Below, piece by piece: positions 17,689 to 27,646 of a stretch of 64,000 bases of DNA. This DNA comes from CAZTBB01 sp964611755. GTDB lineage: Bacteria; Pseudomonadota; Alphaproteobacteria; Micavibrionales; Micavibrionaceae. A program made the position numbers and the translations under genes. Each line of letters begins with the position of its first letter. Positions within the stretch are counted from its first letter, which is position 1. Under the pieces are notes generated by a model. It ran no database searches. It was not told the origin of the DNA and saw only the letters and a program-made list of their open reading frames with translations. The stretch spans positions 42,769 to 106,768 of the forward strand of contig CAZTBB010000002.1 in the NCBI GenBank assembly GCA_964611755.1, given 5' to 3'.

Positions 17689-20600
17689 GCCTTATTTTCT
17701 TCTTCTTCTTCGAGACGGCGGGCAATATCACCCGGTGAACCTGTGCCGCGGGCAATCAAGCTATAGGCGATGGGCACGATATAAAGCGTGAAGAAGGTGG
17801 CTGCAATCACGCCGCCAAGAACGACTTGGCCAATAGCGATACGGGTTTCTGCGCCTGCACCGCTGGTCAGAATAAGCGGCAATGCACCGGCGATGGTGGT
17901 CAGGCCCGTCATCAGGATTGGACGGAAGCGCACTTCGGTGGCCTCGATCAAAGCCTTGGAGAAGCCCATTCCCTCATCGCGGAGTTGGTTGGCAAATTCG
18001 ACAATCAAGATTCCGTTTTTGGCGGCCAGACCAACAAGCATGATCAGGCCGATCTGCGAATAAATATTGAGTGTTCCGCCCGTCAGGTAAAGCGCAAGCA
18101 AACCCCCGCCGGCCGCAAGGGGAACAGTGAGCATAATAATAAAGGGGTGGATATAACTTTCGAATTGCGCGGCCAGAACAAGGAAGACGACGACAAGGCC
18201 AAGAATAAAGACAAAGATAATGGAATCACCCGAAGAGATAAAATCACGGCTTTGGCCCTTGTAATCAATGACGGCCTCATCCGGGAGATGCTCCCGCACG
18301 AGCCCCTCAAGATGCGTTAAAGCTTCGCCAAGTGCGAAGCCATCTTCAAGATTGGCCTCCAGTGTAATCGAGCGGATACGGTTATAGCGGGCGAGCGTTT
18401 CCGCCGCGCCATATTCTGTGATTGTGACCACATTTGAAAGCGGTATAAGCTGACCCGAGCTTTGGGAGCGTACATAAATATTGGCAATATCATCAAAGGA
18501 TTGCTGCTTGGTGCGATCACCTTCAAGAATAATGTCATATTCTTCACCATTTTCGAGATAGGTTGTGACATTGCGCCCCGCCATCATGGTTTGCAAGGTG
18601 CGGCCAATCTCTTCAACCGTTACACCTAAATCTGCGGCGCGGTTATAATCAACGCGGAAATCAATTTGCGGGCGTGTTTCTTTATAATCACTATCGAGAC
18701 CCAGAATGCCGGGATTATTCTCATTGACCTTTTCAATGATGATGTCCCGCCATTCGGCAAGGGCTTCATAGGTCGGCCCGCCAATGACGAACTGAACGGG
18801 CTTGCCGGTTCCCCCGCCCAGCCCTTGGCGCATAACGGGAAAGGCGCGTACCCCCGGCAGAGCGGCGAGCTTGCCTCTGAGTTCATTCATAATCTCGAAG
18901 GCGGAACGGCGTTTGTCCCAATCCTCCAGAATGACAATCACAAATCCGCCATTGAAATTCTCGATACTGCCAAAGCCGCGCGGCGCCCGTACGAGCAGGC
19001 GTTTAAACTCACCTTTATCGACATAGGGCATCAGACGACGTTCAATCTCGGTCATATATTCTTCAATGTAACTATAGCTCGCGCCTTCAGGTCCACTGAC
19101 GACAACAAAGAATGCGCCGCGGTCTTCTTGGGGCACAAATTCTTGCGTAACATTGGGGTAGAGCCAGACTGTTCCGCCCACCAGCAGTGCAAAAATAAGG
19201 ATAACCATCGCAGGAATGCGCAACAAAAATGTCAGGCTGGCGATGTAGGATTTGCGCAGCATTTTAAAAAAGCGATTGATCGTTTTGGTGATGACATTTT
19301 CATCCCCCGCATCGCTGTTTAACATTTTGGAGGCCATCATGGGGGCGAGGGTCAGTGCGACAAGGGATGAGAAAGCAATGGCCGCAGCAATGGTCAGGGC
19401 AAATTCGGTGAACAGGCGCCCAATATCACCTTCCAGAAATGTGATAGGCACAAATACAGAGATCAAAACAAGGGTGGTAGCAATAACCGCAAAGCCAACT
19501 TGGCGCGCGCCTCTATAGGCAGCGACCAGAGGTGTTTCACCTTTTTCCTGGATCCGGCGCACAATGTTTTCCAGCATCACAATTGCATCATCAACCACCA
19601 GCCCGATGGCCAGAACAAGAGCGAGAAGTGTGAGCAGGTTAAGCGAAAATCCAAAACTATAAATAGCAATAAAAGAAGCAATCAAAGAGATGGGCACAGT
19701 AATGGCGGGGATCAGCATAGCGCGCAAGCTGCCGAGGAATATATAGATCACAAACACAACACAGCCAATCGCAATAAACAGAGTTTTATAGACCTCGGAA
19801 ATGGATGCCTTGATAAACACAGCCGCATCATAACTTTGCGAGATCGACATGCCCTCGGGCAGGTTGCGCTTTAGTTTTTCGCTGAGTGTCTTGACCGCGT
19901 CCGACACATCGATTGTATTGGCGGTGGATTGTTTGATCACTCCGATACCGACCATAGGCTCACCATTGCCGCGGAAGAACAGGCGATCCTCTTCAACGCC
20001 CTTTTCAACGCGGGCAACATCACCGAGGCGCACAAGAAATCCGTTTTCACCGCGCGCCAGGACAAGTTTGGCAAAGTCATCGGGCTCTTGGAAATTGCGC
20101 TCAACGCGCGCTTTAAAGATGCGTTCATCCGATTGCAGGCTTCCGGCGGGCAGCTCAACATTTTCGGCGCGCAAGGCTTGTTCCACATCATTCACGGTCA
20201 GGTTGCGTGCGGCCAGCGCGTTACGATCGAGCCAGATCCGCATGGCATAGCGCAATCCTCCACCAACGCGGATACGGGCAACACCATCGAGAGCAGAGTA
20301 TTGATCCACCAAATAACGCTCGGCATAGTCGGTAAGTTCGGGCACGGTCATCCGGTCGCTGGACAGATTTTGCCAGATAATCACATCATCATTGCTATCG
20401 ACTTTTTGTACTTCGGGTGGGTCGGCTTCCTCGGGCAGGTTGTCCTGAATGCCGGAGATGCGGTCACGGACATCATTAGCCGCTTCGTTGATATCACGGT
20501 TAATAGAAAATTCGATTGTGACATTGGATTCGCCATCGGATGAGGATGAATCGATAAATTCAATCCCCTCGATACCGGCAATCCGCTCTTCGATCAGCTC

Positions 20601-20792
20601 TGTGACCCGCGTTTCCACAATATTGGCAGGGGCACCCGGATATTCAACTTCGACTGTAACAATCGGCGGATCAATATTCGGATATTCCCGTAAGGACAGG
20701 CGGTCAAAAGAGACCAATCCAAACGCAATCAAAAGCAGCGAGATAACGCTGGCAAAGACGGGGCGTTTTACGGATATATCAGAGAGTATCAT
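17685..20792 (-). CDS. RND-family (HAE1) inner-membrane efflux pump
   Basis: 1035 residues, the standard size. The N-terminus (SDISVKRPVFASVISLLLIAFG) is typical of AcrB/MexF relatives. The proton-relay acidic pair is seen in TM4 (GLVVDDAIVMLENIVRR), and hallmark blocks NLLTLLALVLAIGLVVDD, TQEFVPQEDRGAFFV, GLAAKNGILIVEFANQL and RFRPILMTGLTTIAG are present. Twelve membrane segments and two large periplasmic loops are expected. It uses proton motive force to expel hydrophobic or amphiphilic compounds via the adaptor and outer-membrane factor encoded upstream. Its ATG overlaps the adaptor stop (ATGA). The C-terminus ends in a short Glu-rich tail. Confidence 0.95.
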   Translation of the reverse strand: MILSDISVKRPVFASVISLLLIAFGLVSFDRLSLREYPNIDPPIVTVEVEYPGAPANIVETRVTELIEERIAGIEGIEFIDSSSSDGESNVTIEFSINRDINEAANDVRDRISGIQDNLPEEADPPEVQKVDSNDDVIIWQNLSSDRMTVPELTDYAERYLVDQYSALDGVARIRVGGGLRYAMRIWLDRNALAARNLTVNDVEQALRAENVELPAGSLQSDERIFKARVERNFQEPDDFAKLVLARGENGFLVRLGDVARVEKGVEEDRLFFRGNGEPMVGIGVIKQSTANTIDVSDAVKTLSEKLKRNLPEGMSISQSYDAAVFIKASISEVYKTLFIAIGCVVFVIYIFLGSLRAMLIPAITVPISLIASFIAIYSFGFSLNLLTLLALVLAIGLVVDDAIVMLENIVRRIQEKGETPLVAAYRGARQVGFAVIATTLVLISVFVPITFLEGDIGRLFTEFALTIAAAIAFSSLVALTLAPMMASKMLNSDAGDENVITKTINRFFKMLRKSYIASLTFLLRIPAMVILIFALLVGGTVWLYPNVTQEFVPQEDRGAFFVVVSGPEGASYSYIEEYMTEIERRLMPYVDKGEFKRLLVRAPRGFGSIENFNGGFVIVILEDWDKRRSAFEIMNELRGKLAALPGVRAFPVMRQGLGGGTGKPVQFVIGGPTYEALAEWRDIIIEKVNENNPGILGLDSDYKETRPQIDFRVDYNRAADLGVTVEEIGRTLQTMMAGRNVTTYLENGEEYDIILEGDRTKQQSFDDIANIYVRSQSSGQLIPLSNVVTITEYGAAETLARYNRIRSITLEANLEDGFALGEALTHLEGLVREHLPDEAVIDYKGQSRDFISSGDSIIFVFILGLVVVFLVLAAQFESYIHPFIIMLTVPLAAGGGLLALYLTGGTLNIYSQIGLIMLVGLAAKNGILIVEFANQLRDEGMGFSKALIEATEVRFRPILMTGLTTIAGALPLILTSGAGAETRIAIGQVVLGGVIAATFFTLYIVPIAYSLIARGTGSPGDIARRLEEEEENKA

Positions 20793-21925
20793 GGTGCGCC
20801 CGCCGCATTTTCAGATGTCGTGTCTTGGCCAAGTAATTTCTCAAGACGGGCATCATGGGTTTCAACCCCTTTGATTTCAAGGCCAGCGCCAGGCCGCACA
20901 CGCAGAGTGCCGTGGCTGACCACGCGGTCACCCACATGAAGGCCATTAATGATTTCTACAATACCGAATTGACGGGCCCCGAGTTCAACCAGTTGCCTGC
21001 GCGCTGTAATACCGTCTGTGTTTTCCTCTGTATTTTCCTCGATGACGAGTACGAAATTTTTGGAGCCTTCGGGGATGAGTGCTTCTTCGGGGATCACCAG
21101 AGCCTCTCTGGGGGCTTTGGCGAGCTCAATTTGCATCAGCAGGCCGGGCTTCAAGCGGCGATCACTGTTATCGATCAGGGCACGTGCATCAATGGCGCGT
21201 GTGATGGGATCAATGCGGCTTTCTATGCTGGAGATTGTTCCTTTGAAAACTTCGCCCGGAAAGGCGCGGCTTGTGGCGGAAATGGCAACACCTTCCTTGA
21301 GGGTCTGCAAAAAGACTTCGGGGACAGAAAAATCAAGTTTCATGATGCTGTCATCATCCAATGTTGTGATTTTTGTGCCGGGCTGGGCAAGGGCGCCAAG
21401 ACTGATATTGCGCAGACCCACAATGCCGTTATAGGGGGCTTTGATAATGCGCTGGTCTATGCGGGATTGAATGGCCTGGATGCGCGCCTCTGCCGCCAAT
21501 GCTTCGCGCCTTCGCTCATCAAGATCGGCCTCGGATGCAGCCCCCTTTTTAACAACAGGCTCTAATCGCTCCACTTGTCTGAGGGCTTCTTCCAGAACAG
21601 ATTGTTGTTCTCTTAACTCTGCCTGTTCTTCGGCAGCATCCATTTCAATGAGAACAAAACCTTCTTCTACGCGCTGGCCATCGGTAAAATGAATGGCTGT
21701 GACACGTTCGGTCACCGTTGAGGTGATATCTGTGCTTTCATTGGCCTTTAAAGTGCCAAGTGCCTCGACCTTATCAGAGAATTTTTGCAACGTTACAGGG
21801 CTAACAATAACGGGTGTTTTGCGATCGCCCGCGCCCTGAGCCTGTGTTTTTTGGGATAAAACCACCAAAGCCAGCAGTAAAAATGCTGCAGCAAAAAATG
21901 TTTTATAATGAGATGTCATTGTCAT
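20789..21925 (-). CDS. RND periplasmic adaptor (membrane fusion protein)
   Basis: 378 residues. Signal sequence FFAAAFLLLALVVLSQ with likely cleavage after KTQA. It has the MFP order: barrel-sandwich half (GTLKANESTDITSTVTERV), helical hairpin about residues 95-155 (EEQAELREQQSVLEEAL, EADLDERRREALAAEAR), second barrel half (IIKAPYNGIVGLRNISLGALAQPG), beta-barrel and membrane-proximal domain. It joins the RND pump to the outer-membrane factor. It sits second in the operon: 13 bases after the outer-membrane gene, overlapping the pump gene by four bases. Two ATGs (21925 and 21919) are possible starts. Confidence 0.93.
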   Translation of the reverse strand: MTMTSHYKTFFAAAFLLLALVVLSQKTQAQGAGDRKTPVIVSPVTLQKFSDKVEALGTLKANESTDITSTVTERVTAIHFTDGQRVEEGFVLIEMDAAEEQAELREQQSVLEEALRQVERLEPVVKKGAASEADLDERRREALAAEARIQAIQSRIDQRIIKAPYNGIVGLRNISLGALAQPGTKITTLDDDSIMKLDFSVPEVFLQTLKEGVAISATSRAFPGEVFKGTISSIESRIDPITRAIDARALIDNSDRRLKPGLLMQIELAKAPREALVIPEEALIPEGSKNFVLVIEENTEENTDGITARRQLVELGARQFGIVEIINGLHVGDRVVSHGTLRVRPGAGLEIKGVETHDARLEKLLGQDTTSENAAGAP

Positions 21926-21938
21926 TCTTTCTCTCTCC

Positions 21939-23372
21939 TTAAGAGGCGGTTATTGGCACGCTGATGATTTCCAGATCGTCCTTAACGGGGCATCCATCTG
22001 TTGCTCTGCCATGAATGGGGCCACCTATCGCGCGGTGAAGCGCAATGCGGAATTGCACCAGTCTTAAAAATTCATCAATCAGGGTGCGCTCAATCTCCCG
22101 CAGCTCTTGCAAGGCATTAATCACAGGCAGGTAATCATCGACGCCCTCTTTGTAGCGGGACTGAGCTACATCAACAGTCTGTTGCAAATAGGCGCGCTGT
22201 ATTTCGAGGCGATTGATAAATTCACGCTGTTTCTTTTCCTGAACAAGGGCGTTCTCTACATCTTCAACAGCCTCCAGATAGGCTTGTGTGAAAGTGGCAA
22301 GCTCTTCCTCATAAAGGGCCTTGTTTTGTTTGACTGCGGCCTCGCGTTTACCCCAATCGAGAAGCGGTTGGATAAACATGGCCGTAAGCGCAGATATAGG
22401 ACCGCTATAGAGGCCATTATCCGAATAGACATAGGACCCGTCCAAAGTGATGGCAGGAAGACGATCCGCGATGGCCGCGCCAATATTGGCATCGGCGGCC
22501 ATTAATCTGGCTTGGGCACCTTGAAGATCAGGGCGTTGAAGGATCAATGAGGCCGGAACACCGATTGGCGGCAATCCGCCCTTAAAATAAATTTGTTCTT
22601 TCATCGGCACGCGCAGATCCTTGTCAGGCGTCTCGCCAACCAAGACATCAAGCCGGTGTTCATAGATGGCCAGATCTGCCTCGGCCAGAGGGATCAGTGT
22701 TTCATTATCTGCGACGCGCACCTGTTGTTGGAGAACATCAATCTTTGTGCCGATACCGTTTTGTAAGCGGACCTCTAGAAGTTTGAGCAGTTCTTTATCA
22801 AGCTTGATTTGCTGAGAGAGGAGAGCCAGTTTTTGATTGGATGCTATGGCATTAAAATAGGCATCTGTAATTTCTGCGCTCAGTGAGAGGCGTGCCGTTT
22901 CAATGTCACGTATAGAGGCAACGGCCTCAAATTCATCGGCTTTAATCTGATTGCCGATCCGATCCCAGATATCAAGTTCCCACCCCAGTGCTGCGCCAAT
23001 CTCGCCATCGGCTCTTTGTGCATCACTGCCGCGCCAATCTTTATTATAATTGCCTTCTAGTCCGATATTCGGCAGGCGTGATGATCTGGTTTGCGGGATC
23101 ATTTCTATTGCGGCCTGCATTCTCGCAATAGCGGCTTTGACATCGTTATTTTTATTCCAAGCTTGCGCGATAATGGCATTTAGTGCCGGTCTTTGAAAAT
23201 GCACCCACCATGGTTGTGCCATGAATTTTTTGTGCATTTCATCACTTTCAATATGAGCATAATGACCAGGAATATCCACATTAGGCTGCGGGTTTTCACG
23301 CAGCTCATGCGGAGAGCATGCCGATAATGCTGCAGCAATAAAACTGATAAGAATGAGGCGCGTTTGTTTCAT
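21939..23372 (-). CDS. RND outer-membrane factor lipoprotein (NodT/OprM-type)
   Basis: 477 residues. Signal peptide with lipobox AALSAC, lipidated Cys19. Two outer-membrane-efflux-protein repeats form the trimeric TolC-like tunnel; recognisable segments are RSSRLPNIGLEGNY, GWELDIWDRIGNQIKADEFEAVA (in part), SLILQRPDLQGAQARLMAADANIGAAIADRLP (in part) and DYLPVINALQELREIE. First gene of the leftward operon with the adaptor and RND pump. Start ATG at 23372; a divergent promoter region of about 260 bases separates it from the second exporter operon. Confidence 0.93.
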   Translation of the reverse strand: MKQTRLILISFIAAALSACSPHELRENPQPNVDIPGHYAHIESDEMHKKFMAQPWWVHFQRPALNAIIAQAWNKNNDVKAAIARMQAAIEMIPQTRSSRLPNIGLEGNYNKDWRGSDAQRADGEIGAALGWELDIWDRIGNQIKADEFEAVASIRDIETARLSLSAEITDAYFNAIASNQKLALLSQQIKLDKELLKLLEVRLQNGIGTKIDVLQQQVRVADNETLIPLAEADLAIYEHRLDVLVGETPDKDLRVPMKEQIYFKGGLPPIGVPASLILQRPDLQGAQARLMAADANIGAAIADRLPAITLDGSYVYSDNGLYSGPISALTAMFIQPLLDWGKREAAVKQNKALYEEELATFTQAYLEAVEDVENALVQEKKQREFINRLEIQRAYLQQTVDVAQSRYKEGVDDYLPVINALQELREIERTLIDEFLRLVQFRIALHRAIGGPIHGRATDGCPVKDDLEIISVPITAS

Positions 23373-23538
23373 GGTCTATCGGGTAAAAATTGTTAAAAGG
23401 ACATAGGCCCTTTTTTGTATATTGCAATAATTGTGCAAGATTTTTTTACGCGAGAGAATATGGGCGATCATAGCATATAAATAGCCTAAAAGCACCCTTG
23501 AAAGATATCTGCACGCTTGACACGGCCTAGGTCTGGAT

Positions 23539-23556
23539 AGGGAATCCCTGTATAAT
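23539..23556 (+). promoter_or_regulatory. TATAAT box with adjoining inverted repeat upstream of the exporter operon
   Basis: A perfect TATAAT lies at 23551-23556. Just upstream, at 23539-23549, is AGGGA-A-TCCCT, an inverted repeat with a one-base centre. No good -35 hexamer stands 16-18 bases from the TATAAT (a TTGACA at 23517-23522 is 28 bases away). This suggests control by a regulator bound at the repeat. A transcript from here would start near 23563 and leave a leader of about 70 bases. Confidence 0.4.
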
Positions 23557-23634
23557 GTAATGGGGCAATTCTGCCTCTCGTTTGATTATGTTCTTTTGCG
23601 CATGTCCGTGCGCATGAAAATAAAAGGTTTTGGT

Positions 23635-25110
23635 ATGCAGTATAAGTGGCGAACACTCTTACTGATTCCCGTGCTGTTGGCAGTATTGGCGGGGTGCGGA
23701 CCTATGCCTGATCGTTTGGGGTCTATGGAAACGCTGGATCAGATTGTTGAAGAAAACCAATCAAATAAGGCGGCTTATAAGCCCGGAGATGAGCTTATTT
23801 TGACGTTATTTGATTCGTTTGATCGCGCCATTACGGAAAATCTTGATGTCCGATTATCCGCATTTGAGCTTGTTATTGCCGAAGATGACATTAATTTGAA
23901 CCGGTTGGCAGCTTATCCACAACTTGATTATAGTTTTAATTATTTGGGCCGCTCAAATCTCGGAGCCTCATCCAGCAAATCGATTTTGTCAGGTAATCAA
24001 TCGCTAGAGCCGTCCATTTCTACGGATAGACACCGCAATACAACGGATCTGGATTTACGTTGGAATATAATTGATATTGCCTTGGCCGCGGTGAATACAA
24101 AATCGGCTCAAAGTGTCTATCTGGTGCAGCAAGAAAAACATCGCCAAGTAATACAAACCGTGATTAGTGATGTTCAGGCCGCGTATTTGCGATCATGGAT
24201 AGCGCAGCGTATCAGCCCGGATGTTCAAGCAACGATTGCCGATCTGGAAAAATCAATCACGAATGTTCAAAAAGCGCGCGATCAAAAACTTTTATCTTCA
24301 GAGCAGGCCGGCCGATCTATCAGTGCGCTGACTTCAGAAATTGATGCGCTCAAGGGTGTGATGGAACAAGTTGTGTTTGCAGAAGCAGAACTGAGAGCCT
24401 TGCTCTCTATTCCTCAATTTGTCGAGCTGACCTTACTGCCGCCGCCTGATGATATTCTGAGCGCGGATATTGCCGGTATTTTGGCACGCGATATGGGTGA
24501 TCTGGAGATTGCCGCTTTGCGCACACGCCCAGAGATGCGCGAGGTTGCATGGAATATTCAATCCGCTCAGAACGATATCAATGCCGAGATTATTCGCAGC
24601 ATTCCAGGCGCGGAGATCTTTTTGGGTTATAACACCGATACAAATAGTTTCTTACAAGACAGCCAGTGGTTCGATTTCTCGGCCTCGATAGTTCAAAAGC
24701 TGATGGCTTTGGCAACATTGCCGCAACGTTATGAGGCCGCAGAAAACAAAAAAGAGGCAGAAAAAATAAAAGCGACCGCCACGGCGACAGCGATTGTGAC
24801 ACAAGTCCATTTGGCGCGTCACCGCCTTGCGCTTGAAAAACAATTTTATGAGGAAAATCAGGCTCTGGCTAAAAGCGCGGAAGATATTCTTCTTGCCGCC
24901 GAGAAAAAACATGCCGAAGGGTTTATCTCAGGCCAAGAGCGCGTGATGAGCAAGGCCAAGGCACTGGGCTCTCAGCTTCGTGCCCATCTTGCAAATGCAG
25001 ATTTGCATGATGCTGTGCTGGACATGCATATCTCGCTAGGGGAGCTTCCTTACCGCGTTCATCATGAGATCAGCGATAATCAGACAATAAAGCAGGAGGG
25101 GCATTCATGA
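23635..25110 (+). CDS. TolC-like outer-membrane channel lipoprotein of the adhesin export cluster
   Basis: 491 residues. Signal peptide with lipobox VLAGC, lipidated Cys21. The body is rich in long amphipathic helices with TolC/OEP features: DVRLSAFELVIAEDDINLNRLAAYPQLDYSFNYLG (in part), DLRWNIIDIALAAVNTKSA, and a second repeat beginning RTRPEMREVAWNIQSAQNDI. It should form the outer-membrane exit tunnel. The start at ATG 23635 is preferred: AAGG at 23624-23627 is correctly spaced and the signal peptide begins there. In-frame starts at 23560 and later lie at or before the likely transcription start. First gene of a five-gene rightward operon; its last codons overlap the next ATG. Confidence 0.85.
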   Translation: MQYKWRTLLLIPVLLAVLAGCGPMPDRLGSMETLDQIVEENQSNKAAYKPGDELILTLFDSFDRAITENLDVRLSAFELVIAEDDINLNRLAAYPQLDYSFNYLGRSNLGASSSKSILSGNQSLEPSISTDRHRNTTDLDLRWNIIDIALAAVNTKSAQSVYLVQQEKHRQVIQTVISDVQAAYLRSWIAQRISPDVQATIADLEKSITNVQKARDQKLLSSEQAGRSISALTSEIDALKGVMEQVVFAEAELRALLSIPQFVELTLLPPPDDILSADIAGILARDMGDLEIAALRTRPEMREVAWNIQSAQNDINAEIIRSIPGAEIFLGYNTDTNSFLQDSQWFDFSASIVQKLMALATLPQRYEAAENKKEAEKIKATATATAIVTQVHLARHRLALEKQFYEENQALAKSAEDILLAAEKKHAEGFISGQERVMSKAKALGSQLRAHLANADLHDAVLDMHISLGELPYRVHHEISDNQTIKQEGHS

Positions 25111-26318
25111 TTTCTCTCCTCCTTTCACGATTAAAAACAGGAAAGAGAGCCGCAATAAAATATGCGGCAATGGCATTTATTTTTGCCGTTATTATGGTGC
25201 TTTATCTGCGTAATATAGTTAGCTTCACTGTTTTGCATGTCATGAAACAACTCCCCCGGATCCCTATTTTGCTTAGGGAGTGGCATTATTTTGTGCAGCA
25301 AAAAATCGGGCGCATAGAGCAGTATTGTAGAAATGTCTATACGCGCCAGAAGCAACTTTGCCAGTTCGCAAAGACGGATAAAGCCTATGTGCAGCGCGCC
25401 GGCATTGTCAGTTTTTCATTCATGCTGGTTTTATTATCGGGCATGTTCCATTTGATTGAACCGCTTTCCGCACATTCACAGAGGCACACAGAAAACGCCT
25501 ATGAAGCGCTGGATATGAAGGCAGAGATGTTGGGTCAAATTGAAACAGCCGCAGGCAATAATTTTGCGATATTTGATGACGCGTCCCCTGAAAAGAATAA
25601 TGATGAAATTCTTGAGCTGGAAACAATTTTGGTGCCCAAGCGCAACACTGTTATCTCGAGCAGCCGTGATGGAAAGATAAAGGCTATTCATGTGCATAAT
25701 GGCGATCTCTTCCAAAAGGGTGATACGTTGATCCAGTATGATTGTCGTGACGTGGAGGCGGAGATTATTGCCAAACGATCCGAGGCAAGTTTGAGCCGTA
25801 AAAAAGCACTTCGCAGTGCCAAGTTATTCAAGCTGGAGATTATTTCCGATGTCGAGAATATTGAGCTCGATACCGAACAAAAGAAGGCCGAAGCAAATTT
25901 CAGAGCGCTTGAACAGCGTCTGGATAGTTGTTCGATTACCGCAGAATATAATGGCCGTGTCACAAACCGATTGGCAAATCCCGGAGAATATACACGCACG
26001 GATCGCGTGTTGATGGAGGTGGCCTCGCTGGATGATCTGAACGCAGAATTTTTGATGCCCTCTATTTGGTTGCGCTGGGTCAATATTGGCGCCCCCGTTA
26101 CAATTATGCTGCACGAAACAGGCGAAGAATATGAGGCGGAAATTATCCGTTTTTACGGAGAAGTTGATCCGGCCAGCCAGTCTATACAGGTCACGGCGCG
26201 ATTGAAATCATATGATGTGCCTTTATTGCCGGGCATGAGCGGAGTTGTGCAGATGAACAAAGATCAAATTACGGCAATGGATATGTCGGGGTATTTACAA
26301 AACAAGAGGGCGCGCTAA
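25107..26318 (+). CDS. HlyD-like periplasmic adaptor, two N-terminal membrane segments
   Basis: 403 residues. Hydrophobic segments at about 18-38 (AAMAFIFAVIMVLYL) and 97-114 (AGIVSFSFMLVLLSGMFHL) frame a basic cytoplasmic-looking stretch. Then follow a biotinyl-lipoyl-like barrel from about residue 175 (VISSSRDGKIKAIHVHNGDL), a short coiled hairpin (EAEIIAKRSEASLSRKKAL) and the second barrel half (CSITAEYNGRVTNRLANPGEY). The C-terminal barrel includes GEVDPASQSIQVTARLK. It would bridge the inner-membrane component and the TolC-like channel. Starts by ATGA overlap with the upstream gene and ends by TAATG overlap with the next, implying translational coupling. Confidence 0.82.
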   Translation: MISLLLSRLKTGKRAAIKYAAMAFIFAVIMVLYLRNIVSFTVLHVMKQLPRIPILLREWHYFVQQKIGRIEQYCRNVYTRQKQLCQFAKTDKAYVQRAGIVSFSFMLVLLSGMFHLIEPLSAHSQRHTENAYEALDMKAEMLGQIETAAGNNFAIFDDASPEKNNDEILELETILVPKRNTVISSSRDGKIKAIHVHNGDLFQKGDTLIQYDCRDVEAEIIAKRSEASLSRKKALRSAKLFKLEIISDVENIELDTEQKKAEANFRALEQRLDSCSITAEYNGRVTNRLANPGEYTRTDRVLMEVASLDDLNAEFLMPSIWLRWVNIGAPVTIMLHETGEEYEAEIIRFYGEVDPASQSIQVTARLKSYDVPLLPGMSGVVQMNKDQITAMDMSGYLQNKRAR

Positions 26319-27646
26319 TGCAAAAGGCAATGCAATTATTAGCGCTACAGAAACAGGCAATGACGGCAGATAGTCTGGATGCGCTCGGGTTCATAATGGT
26401 CAACCAGACGTTCACTCTTGTGCCCTATGATCATGCCATTTTCTGGGTCGGGAAACCATCATCACCGTCATTGAAGACAGTATCAGGAAATTTGGAGCTG
26501 GAAAAAAATAGTGATACCACGCAGCGCATCAAGACTATCATTCGTCATCATGCAAAAGATTTGAATAAAACCTCACAGCCGGAAATTTTGTCACTTGCGG
26601 TGGAAGACCTGCCCAAGGACATGCGTGAGATGTTGGACAATGATGACATCAAGGCACTGAGTTTTTTGGTTTTTCAAACACAGCAAGAGGGCGTGATGGG
26701 CGGCCTATGGATGGCCCATAACAAGCCGGTCAGTGAGGCAGAAAAAGTTGTTTTGCAAGAATTGCAGGAGAGCTACAGCACGGCTTTTTCATTGCAGCAT
26801 TTGCGTGCAGCAAAATCATTCGCCAATACTGTTATATTGAGCAGCAAAAAGAAAATGATGATTGCGGCTGTTATTGCTGCGATTGCCTTATTTCCCGTTC
26901 GTTTGTCTGTGACGGCCCCAGCGGAGATTATTTCCAAAAATCCGGGTCTGGTGGTGGGTCAGTTTAATGGCATATTAGAGCAGGTTATGGTACAGCCGGG
27001 AGAAGAGGTGAAGGAGGGCACACTCTTGGCTGTGATGGAACGCCAGTCATTGGAGACCAAAAGAAACGCAGCGTTGGGCGAGCTTGATGTTTCCAGAGCA
27101 AAACTCTCTCAACTGCGTAGGGAGGCGCTAAAAAATCCGGAAAAGAAGGCCGAGATTGAACAGGTAAAGGCGGATATTGCTGCAAAGGAAATCGAATATG
27201 ATTTCGCACAATATCAATTGCAGCGCACCGAGATCAGGGCACCCAGAGATGGCGTGGCTATTTTCTCTGATGTGTCTTCCTTGGAAGGCAGGCCGATTAC
27301 TACTGGCGAGCAGATTATGCAGATTGCAAATCCGGCGGATACGCAATTATTGGCGCGAATTCCATCGGATGCCCTTGTGCCTATTCGCAAGGATGTGCCG
27401 CTGAGTTTTTATTTGAACGTCAATCCTTTGGTTGGCTATGAGGGGCAAATATCATCTATTGGGTATCAATCCAGCCTCGATCCTGACGGTTTGCTGACCT
27501 ACAAGGTGCGCGCACAAATCCCGCAAGCACGTAACATGCGTATTGGGTGGAAAGGAACAGCCAAATTATACGGCGATTGGACTATTCTGAGTTATACCAT
27601 TATGCGCAGGCCTATTGCCGCCCTTAGAGAGTTTATAGGGTTGTAG
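26318..27646 (+). CDS. HlyD-like adaptor with a cytoplasmic GAF-like domain
   Basis: 442 residues. Residues about 15-165 look like a GAF domain (FIMVNQTFTLVPYDHAIFWV, FLVFQTQQEGVMGGLWMAH, EKVVLQELQESYSTAFSL). A membrane segment follows at about 179-195 (MMIAAVIAAIALFPV). The periplasmic part is a HlyD-like barrel-sandwich (VVGQFNGILEQVMVQPGEEV), a coiled hairpin (KLSQLRREALKNPEKKAEIEQ in part), the returning half (RAPRDGVAIFSDVSSLEGRP) and a beta-barrel. A GAF domain on an adaptor suggests ligand or redox gating of export from inside the cell. Third gene of the operon, sharing one base with the gene before and abutting the next. Confidence 0.8.
   Translation: MQKAMQLLALQKQAMTADSLDALGFIMVNQTFTLVPYDHAIFWVGKPSSPSLKTVSGNLELEKNSDTTQRIKTIIRHHAKDLNKTSQPEILSLAVEDLPKDMREMLDNDDIKALSFLVFQTQQEGVMGGLWMAHNKPVSEAEKVVLQELQESYSTAFSLQHLRAAKSFANTVILSSKKKMMIAAVIAAIALFPVRLSVTAPAEIISKNPGLVVGQFNGILEQVMVQPGEEVKEGTLLAVMERQSLETKRNAALGELDVSRAKLSQLRREALKNPEKKAEIEQVKADIAAKEIEYDFAQYQLQRTEIRAPRDGVAIFSDVSSLEGRPITTGEQIMQIANPADTQLLARIPSDALVPIRKDVPLSFYLNVNPLVGYEGQISSIGYQSSLDPDGLLTYKVRAQIPQARNMRIGWKGTAKLYGDWTILSYTIMRRPIAALREFIGL

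Noticed and set aside
18666..19322. 218-codon open frame antisense to the RND pump
   Set aside because: Complement of a conserved RND gene with no start signal; same holds for the other antisense frames in 17.7-21.9 kb.
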